Assembly (NCBI GenBank): GCA_013350335.1
Contig: CM023539.1
Coordinates: 35,016,631-35,080,630 of the forward strand
Direction of reading: 5' to 3'
Length of the DNA stretch: 64,000 nucleotides
Source of the DNA: Chimonanthus salicifolius
Lineage: Eukaryota; Streptophyta; Magnoliopsida; Laurales; Calycanthaceae
The first letter of the stretch is position 1. Every line of letters begins with the position of its first letter. The notes under the pieces were generated by a model. It saw nothing but the letters and a program-made list of their open reading frames with translations, had not been told where the DNA came from and searched no databases. Below are positions 58,026-64,000 of the stretch, piece after piece. The translations under genes were made by a program, and so were the position numbers.

Positions 58026-60299
58026 ATGGATCGAGGCATCCGTGATTTACCTGCGATCATGCCCATGGCTGCAGGAATCATTTCTGATCGCTTTCCGGAT
58101 TGTAACGGATTCAAGTTCCAAGAGCCTTTGCCTTTGCCTTCTTTTCCCTTTATTGATCAAAACGCCATGCAAGAGCCCCCTTCTCTGAATCCCAGCCCTA
58201 ATCCTAACGTTGGTCTTAATCATAGCGTTAATCCCAGTCCTTGTCCTGAGGAAGATTCAGAGATATTCTCTGATATCGCTCTCAAGTACATTAGCCAGAT
58301 GCTGATGGAGGAGGACATGGAGGAGAAGAGTGGGACATATCAGGAGAGTTTGGCACTTCAAGCCACTGAGAAATCATTCTATGATGTGATCGGGAAGAAA
58401 TATACACCATCCCTTGATCGATCCCACCAACGTTATGTTGACCATTACATTGAAAACCCAGACGATTGTTTGTTTGGAAGTTATAGTAATTGTAACAATG
58501 GTAGTGGTAGCAGCGGCTTAAATGGTAGCTGCGTTTCCAATGTTTATGAGTACCCATCTTCACAAAGTGTAATTACCGTGTCATCTGATCAGACTCCCCA
58601 GTCAACGTTCTGCTATTCAAATAGTATTAGTAGAGTTGTAGCCTGGTCTGAGGAGTGCACCACAACAAATCTGATCCAGCTTTCTGATCTTGTGGGTAAA
58701 AACCAACACATGTGGCAGTTTAAGATAGGGGCTGAGGAAACCAGTAAGTTCCTTCCAAATGGTAATAATGGTTTGATATTGGGTATAGGGGGTAATGGGT
58801 TCTTACAACGAGAACCAAAGGAAGAGGTGAGTGAGTTTGAGGTCAGGGTGGAGGAGAAGGGCGAGAGAGATCACATGGTTGGAGGGTCAAGGGGAAGGAA
58901 GAATCCACATCGGGTGGATTTGGATCTGGAAGAGGGGAGGAGTAACAAGCAGTCAGCTGTTTTCTCTGATGGGACAGTGCGGTCGGAGATGTTTGATATG
59001 GTTTTGCTCTGTGGAGGTAAGTGTGGTCCTCTTTCTACTTACCAAGAAGCCCTGCAGAATGGGGTAAGTAAGAACTCACAAAATAGTCAATCAAAAGGAT
59101 CAAATGGTGGTGGGAAGTCTCGTGGCAAGAAACAGGGTAAAAAGGAGGTGGTGGATTTGAGGACTCTCCTCATTCACTGTGCACAAGCTGTTTCAGTGGA
59201 TGATCGTAGGAATGCAACTGAACTCTTAAAGCAGATCAGACAACACTCCTCTCCTCACGGAGATGGCACGCAGAGATTGTCTCATTGGTTTGCTAAGGGT
59301 CTTGAGGCACGCTTGGCTGGCACAGGAAGCCAGATTTATACTGCCCTTGCTTCCAAAAGAACAACAGCTGCAGATATTCTGAAAGCATACCATCTTTACC
59401 TTGCGGCATGCCCTTTTAAGAAGCTCTCTCATTTTTTTGCAACCCAGACCATCTTGAATGTGGCTAAAACTGCATCAAGGCTTCATATTGTGCATTTTGG
59501 TATCTATTTTGGCTTCCAGTGGCCATGCTTCTTCCAACGACTCTCAGGGAGGCCTGGTGGTCCCCCGAAGGTTCGAATTACTGGAATCGATTTCCCACAA
59601 CCTGGTTTCAGGCCTGCGGAAAGAATTGAAGAAACCGGCCGTCGCTTGGCAGATTATGCTCGAACTTTCAATGTTCCCTTTGAGTACACTCCTATTGCCC
59701 GCAAATGGGAAAACATTCAAGTTGAAGATATCAAGATTGAAAAAGACGAGGTGCTTGTTGTTCATTCTTTGTTTCGGTTTAAAGGTCTTCTCGATGAAAC
59801 TGTGGTTGTTGACAGTCCAAGGAATATAGTTCTGAACACGATTAGGAAGATGAATCCGGATGTTTTTATACATGGTGTAGTGAATGGAGCATACAGTGCC
59901 CCCTTCTTTGTCACACGTTTCCGGGAGGCTCTATTTCACTGGTCTGCATTGTTTGATATGCTGGAAACGAATGTCCCTCGTGAGGATCCGGAAAGGTTGC
60001 ATATTGAAAGAGATTTATTTGCAGAAGAGGCTTTGAATGTCATTGCATGTGAGGGTTTGGAGAGGGTTGAGAGACCGGAGACATACAAACAGTGGCAGGT
60101 TAGAAATATGAGAGCTGGCTTAAAGCAACTCCCGTTGAATAAAGAAATCATGAAGAAAGCAAGGGATAAGGTGAAGAACAGCTACCGCAAAGATTTTGTC
60201 ATTGATGAAGACAGCCAATGGATGCTGCAGGGATGGAAGGGGCGGATCATTTATGCACTTTCCACTTGGAAACCTGATGAAACATACTGTGAATCTTGA
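58026..60299 (+). CDS. GRAS family transcriptional regulator, SCL14/SCL33-like
   Basis: This is one uninterrupted coding exon of 757 residues. The start at 58026 (MDRGIRDLPAIMPMAAG) is chosen because an acceptor lies at 58000; ATG 57987 in the same frame would add 13 residues. The N-terminus is long and variable and carries SDIALKYISQMLMEEDME, the acidic motif of the SCL9/14/33 group. The GRAS domain begins near residue 376 (VDLRTLLIHCAQAVSVDDRR, leucine-rich region I). Then come the VHIID-equivalent LHIVHFGIYFGFQWP (about 486), the PFYRE-type region (VNGAYSAPFFVTRFREALFH) and the SAW end (WMLQGWKGRIIYALSTWKP). SCL14-type proteins work in the nucleus as co-activators with TGA bZIP factors on detoxification genes; this role is inferred from family. 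One oddity is that the VHIID core has His where Asp is usual. The length fits the family and nothing is broken. Confidence 0.95.
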   Translation: MDRGIRDLPAIMPMAAGIISDRFPDCNGFKFQEPLPLPSFPFIDQNAMQEPPSLNPSPNPNVGLNHSVNPSPCPEEDSEIFSDIALKYISQMLMEEDMEEKSGTYQESLALQATEKSFYDVIGKKYTPSLDRSHQRYVDHYIENPDDCLFGSYSNCNNGSGSSGLNGSCVSNVYEYPSSQSVITVSSDQTPQSTFCYSNSISRVVAWSEECTTTNLIQLSDLVGKNQHMWQFKIGAEETSKFLPNGNNGLILGIGGNGFLQREPKEEVSEFEVRVEEKGERDHMVGGSRGRKNPHRVDLDLEEGRSNKQSAVFSDGTVRSEMFDMVLLCGGKCGPLSTYQEALQNGVSKNSQNSQSKGSNGGGKSRGKKQGKKEVVDLRTLLIHCAQAVSVDDRRNATELLKQIRQHSSPHGDGTQRLSHWFAKGLEARLAGTGSQIYTALASKRTTAADILKAYHLYLAACPFKKLSHFFATQTILNVAKTASRLHIVHFGIYFGFQWPCFFQRLSGRPGGPPKVRITGIDFPQPGFRPAERIEETGRRLADYARTFNVPFEYTPIARKWENIQVEDIKIEKDEVLVVHSLFRFKGLLDETVVVDSPRNIVLNTIRKMNPDVFIHGVVNGAYSAPFFVTRFREALFHWSALFDMLETNVPREDPERLHIERDLFAEEALNVIACEGLERVERPETYKQWQVRNMRAGLKQLPLNKEIMKKARDKVKNSYRKDFVIDEDSQWMLQGWKGRIIYALSTWKPDETYCES

Positions 60300-62538
60300 A
60301 AGCTTGGTTATCATAGTTCCCAAAATGAGAACACTCATCTTCTTGCCTTTTGTCTGCTTCGAGGACTGATCAAAGGCAATTGAAGGTACTCTCAATTCTG
60401 ATTTCAAAATCTTCTGTGCTATACTCTTACATATGATCGTGTCATGCTGTCTGGATGCAAGTAAATGATATGTTGATACTTATGCAGAACCATTGTATTT
60501 TTGCAGGTTATGGGTTTTAATGCACAAAGAAAATATTGGTTGGAGATACCATGCCACATCTGCCACTATCATTTGATGATGATTCCAAGAAAGCAGAACT
60601 CTGTCGTTCCAAAGATTCAAGTTGTTTAGGTATTGTCCTACTAGTGAGTATACTGATAAACCTGGTCAAGGCTGTAAAATGCTTATGGCAGTCAATGTAG
60701 TCTTAATCTTGTGCTTTGGAAATGTTGGTATTCGGGGAAGTTGGGACTTTGGCTTAGAATTGTAAAATTGCCACCCAAATATGGAAAAAAGATGACAGAC
60801 AAACATGTTATGACCTCACCAAATTGTGACATAAACCTTCTTGAAGAACCATATTGTAAGATGTCTTTTTTCTTTCCCCAGCAGGGTTACTATTCTATTT
60901 TACCATATTTTCAGTTTTAATTGCTATCCTGTTGAAGCCTGAAATCCAGTTTATGATGGAATTTTACAAGATACTGAGTTTCAATGTTTTCTTCATTTCT
61001 CCAGTTAGTTTGGTGTGTGCTGATTTTGTAATTTCTTTGAAGAACGTGGTGCTCCATTTTTTTGTTTGATTTGATCACTGCCAAAGTGTTAATTGCTTCT
61101 CTCTGTCCTTTTTTCTCTTTTAAACGTGACATGTCTAGAACCCACAACTTCATGTCTGCGGCAATCAGCACTTGCCATGTTGCTACAGGTTTTTACTGCT
61201 CTTGTTTGTTATTTCTGCATGATCAAGCTGTAAGAGAAGCTTTCAACTTATGTTGCATTTGGCAGTAGCATCCTGGATCGTAGGTGTTTGGGTGGATCAA
61301 TGGGTGGATGTTTTAAAGGTGGCACAGAAGAACTATATGGTGCAAACTTGGTCCTATGCATGTGCAAGTTTTCAATTTGTGCATTTGTATGATCTGGATC
61401 CATGTATTTTGGCGATTCAAAATCATTTATATGATGTGGCACATCTTGGATGGGCCATGCAATAAATACCTCAGATTGGGATATCTGTCTGTCATTGTAT
61501 TTTTTTTTTTTAATTACTGTCTATTTACTGGGGTTAGAATCTCTCAAGATATTCTCAATTCATTGTCCAATCCACCCATGTCAAGAAAATGTTCACAAGT
61601 TCATTTTCCTTCAAAAATACCTAACTTATTAGGTTCTTGTTTCCTGAATTTTTTTCATAGACTAGTAGGTAAACTGATTTGGTCCTGCAACCTTCATGTT
61701 GTTACTATGAGCACTTTCCAACTGCACTACAAGATGTCACAGTTCTAGACTCATTAAAATGATATTTTAAGAATTTGCAAATCGAGGCATTCTACACGTC
61801 CATTTTTAGCATTGGGAATTTTTTTTTTTTTGGTCCTTAAATCTCTAGGGGGGTAGCAATGTAGCATACCTTTTTTTTCCCGCCCAGTATGCGCTCTCTA
61901 TAATATTAAATCGCATCTAAATTTAGGGTACATCCATCCCAAAGGATCTCTCTGTGTGTGTGAACCGAGATGAATGAAACAGTTCAAGTCATGTATAATG
62001 CCACTAAGAAAAAAAGAATGTTACAATCTCCCCATGAAATGTCACAAATGACTGTTATTCAGAGACTTTTTGGGCACTTGCAAGGTGTCTGCAGGGAATG
62101 GGACACTGTTTTCTTAAATTAAAGAGCTGAAAAGTCTGTATTGTCTTCTTAAACTTTCCGAATCAGGGAATTAACATTGTAATTGGTGTTCTAGCATGCA
62201 TGCTAATGATGGGAAGATGCAGAACTCTTCACCTTTATTTGAATCACTTAGTAATTTAAAAGAATTTTTGAACTACTAAATTGCTTCTGTCCAATTGTTT
62301 TGTCGGCTAGCATTTTCACATATTCGATATTGTTTCAAGTGAATGGAGACTGCCTTTCACCTATCGGTTTTCATATTTCCACTGAGTCCTCTCTCTGTGA
62401 TCCTATGTTACTGCAAGCACTGCTCAGAACCAAGAAATCTGCAAGTCCTGGGTGTGCTCACAGTTCGCTCTCCCAAGTTTACGTCTTGCTAACGTTACTT
62501 GGAAACAATTTCTGTAGAGTATGATCTGATGCAGTATA
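60300..62538. other. 3' UTR of the GRAS gene and downstream non-coding DNA
   Basis: No further coding region is supported. Open frames of 60-130 codons on both strands (for example 61356-61748) have no recognisable product. A possible 3'-UTR donor (TTGAAG/GTACTC) is at 60386. Poly(T) runs at 61500 and 61818 may mark retroposon ends. Confidence 0.4.
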
Positions 62539-62725
62539 CTTCCTCCGTCTCATTTTAAACATTTGTATGTTTTAAGGAACTTGAATTTGACTTTAAACCA
62601 CTATGCAGCTGAGAGGTGATTCTCATCCATTTCAACACACTTTATGCTACTCCAATGTAAATGGGACAACTATTTTGGGACAATTCCAAAATCCATATGA
62701 GACAACTAAATTGGGACAGAGGGAG
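62539..62725. mobile_element. Stowaway MITE, TA target site
   Basis: CTTCCTCCGTCTCATTTTAA on the left pairs with AAATTGGGACAGAGGGAG on the right, flanked by TA at 62537-62538 and 62726-62727. Length is 187 bp. It shares ACTCCAAT(G/A)T(A/G)AAT and GGGACAACTATTTTGG with the copy at 51751. Confidence 0.9.
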
Positions 62726-64000
62726 TATTTCTTAAGAGATCACTCCTGGAACCGAGGTATGTGTTTATCAATTATTTACTTTATTTTAGAATTATTTAAT
62801 TACAATAAATCGTTCAAAAAAGTTGTTTATTTACGATAAGAGGAAAAGCTTGTAATGCAGTTGGGAGGGTGCCCATTGATTCAACAGGATTGACTTTAAA
62901 GGAGGGAAAAAAGAAATTCATCACTTCAGAGTTTCGGTTGCATTTTTCTCTATGAAGGACTGATAATGCTTCATTTTATGAAACCAGGAAGGGCCTTCTG
63001 TGCTCTCTTAGTGTCGGAGCAATTTGTTCTAAATGTGATTTATGGAATCTTTAATGCAAACGTTTAATAATCTATATTGTAAATTGATTTGGTGATTCTG
63101 GGGAAAAACCATGAAGATCATAATTTTCAGCAAATTTCATTCTTTAGTTCAAGTGCTTATGTGAATGTGGTTGAATGTAGATATTTTCATTTGTCCATTT
63201 AAACAAATGTATATTCGTTTGTCATGGTAAATTTTTTATGCAACATTTACAATTTTTTTCTTTTTCCAAGATGTGCTTATTTTCATTTTTCCCAAAGGCA
63301 CTTATTATTTGAAAAAGAAGAAAGAAAAAAGCATCTAGGAAGAGATAAAATGTACACTGTACTATGTATTATGTATTGAAATGAAGGTAAATCAGTTGAT
63401 ATTGATATCACTCCAAAGAAAGTGCCAACAACCCTTAATTTCTTCAAAGAAGTTGCATGCTCATACACAGACGAAGGCAGTACAACAATCTGGGATTTAA
63501 AGTGGATACTTGTCTTTGTTATAAGTATTTTTTTACAGGGTTTTATCTTATAAATTTTGTGAACTTGTTCCCCTTCTTTTTTATAATTAACTTGTCTGAA
63601 TTGTGATGTTAACTCGTTTTAACATTAAAAAATGCGGAATGCGTAAATTGCTTGACATGTTTATATGATGATTAGGTCCTGTAACTTATCTCAAGTATCA
63701 ACACAAGTCCATTTGGAATTAGTTTGCCCTCACTGCTGCTCGTGCAAGTACAGTAGATACCTTGACTAATAATTTGGTTCAAATTCACAAATTTGTGGGC
63801 TTTCTAATATGTTCTTTGTTGGTTGGTTGGTTGATTTATGTTTAGTTTGTCTAACCTTCCTATTGGAGCTGCCAGTGGAATTGGTCCAATGCTGGTGTTT
63901 CCACATCTTCTACATGCTTTCTGATGGCACAAAAGATTTGTAGCTTCTCTGTTCAGGTTGTACCAGCTTCTCTGGTCATATTTTAAAATTTTCAAAAATC
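62726..64000. other. non-coding stretch to window end, no gene seen
   Basis: Composition is less AT-rich than the transposon-filled regions but no exon, RNA gene or element is recognised. It could hold untranslated or intronic parts of a gene beyond the window. Confidence 0.35.

Noticed and set aside
59544..60151. Antisense open frames within the GRAS gene
   Set aside because: They are shadows of the GRAS coding frame on the other strand.
61356..61748. 130-codon open frame downstream of the GRAS gene
   Set aside because: No domain, no plausible promoter and overlapping frames of similar length; looks like chance.

Overview
The window is nuclear DNA from a flowering plant. It is AT-rich and intron-bearing, and most of it is old transposable-element debris. 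The plant assignment rests on two intact plant-specific genes (a GRAS regulator of the SCL14/SCL33 group and a TRP/TRFL-type telomere-repeat-binding protein with a plant Myb telobox), a plant SLX8/RNF4-like RING exon, Stowaway and Emigrant-like MITEs, tRNA-derived SINEs and LINE 3' ends. I see nothing bacterial, organellar or viral. I cannot name the species.

Layout. 1-3.1 kb: the last exon of a SLX8/RNF4-like RING E3 ligase, followed by a tandem second copy that lost the start of the RING, with short tandem repeats upstream and a LINE remnant downstream. 3.1-11.6 kb: one 8.5-kb PIF/Harbinger-type element bounded by GGGCTGCGTTTGGATGG inverted ends. It carries a decayed DDE transposase, a decayed Myb/SANT-like second gene, and a 191-bp tandem array that was itself hit by a LINE-like insertion. 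11.6-28 kb: gene-free DNA with a LINE 3' end, SINEs, several hAT-type MITEs, a Mutator-type MITE with a 9-bp target duplication, and a GC-richer promoter-like island at 24.7-25.2 kb with no gene after it. 28.27-36.5 kb: an intact nine-coding-exon TRP/TRFL gene (701 residues). 36.5-57.4 kb: gene-free DNA packed with MITEs. 57.7-60.3 kb: an intact GRAS gene (about 757 residues, intronless coding region). 60.3-64 kb: downstream DNA with a Stowaway MITE.

The two intact genes are unrelated nuclear housekeeping or regulatory genes. One is a telomere and telobox DNA-binding protein, the other a transcriptional co-regulator; there is no operon-like logic between them.

The most distinctive content is a set of small hAT-like elements. 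Their termini are CAGGGGT-like, CAATGTCAC-like or (T)AGGG-like, and seven have 8-bp target duplications (three exact at fixed boundaries, one an identical 8-mer with less certain boundaries, three at 7 of 8). A further copy has a 7-bp duplication (GATGAAA) that gives 7 of 8 if extended. Their interiors are made of reiterated CG-containing palindromes or repeats, most often ATATCGGCCGATAT. At least a dozen full or broken copies of the ATATCGGCC type lie in this window in both orientations.
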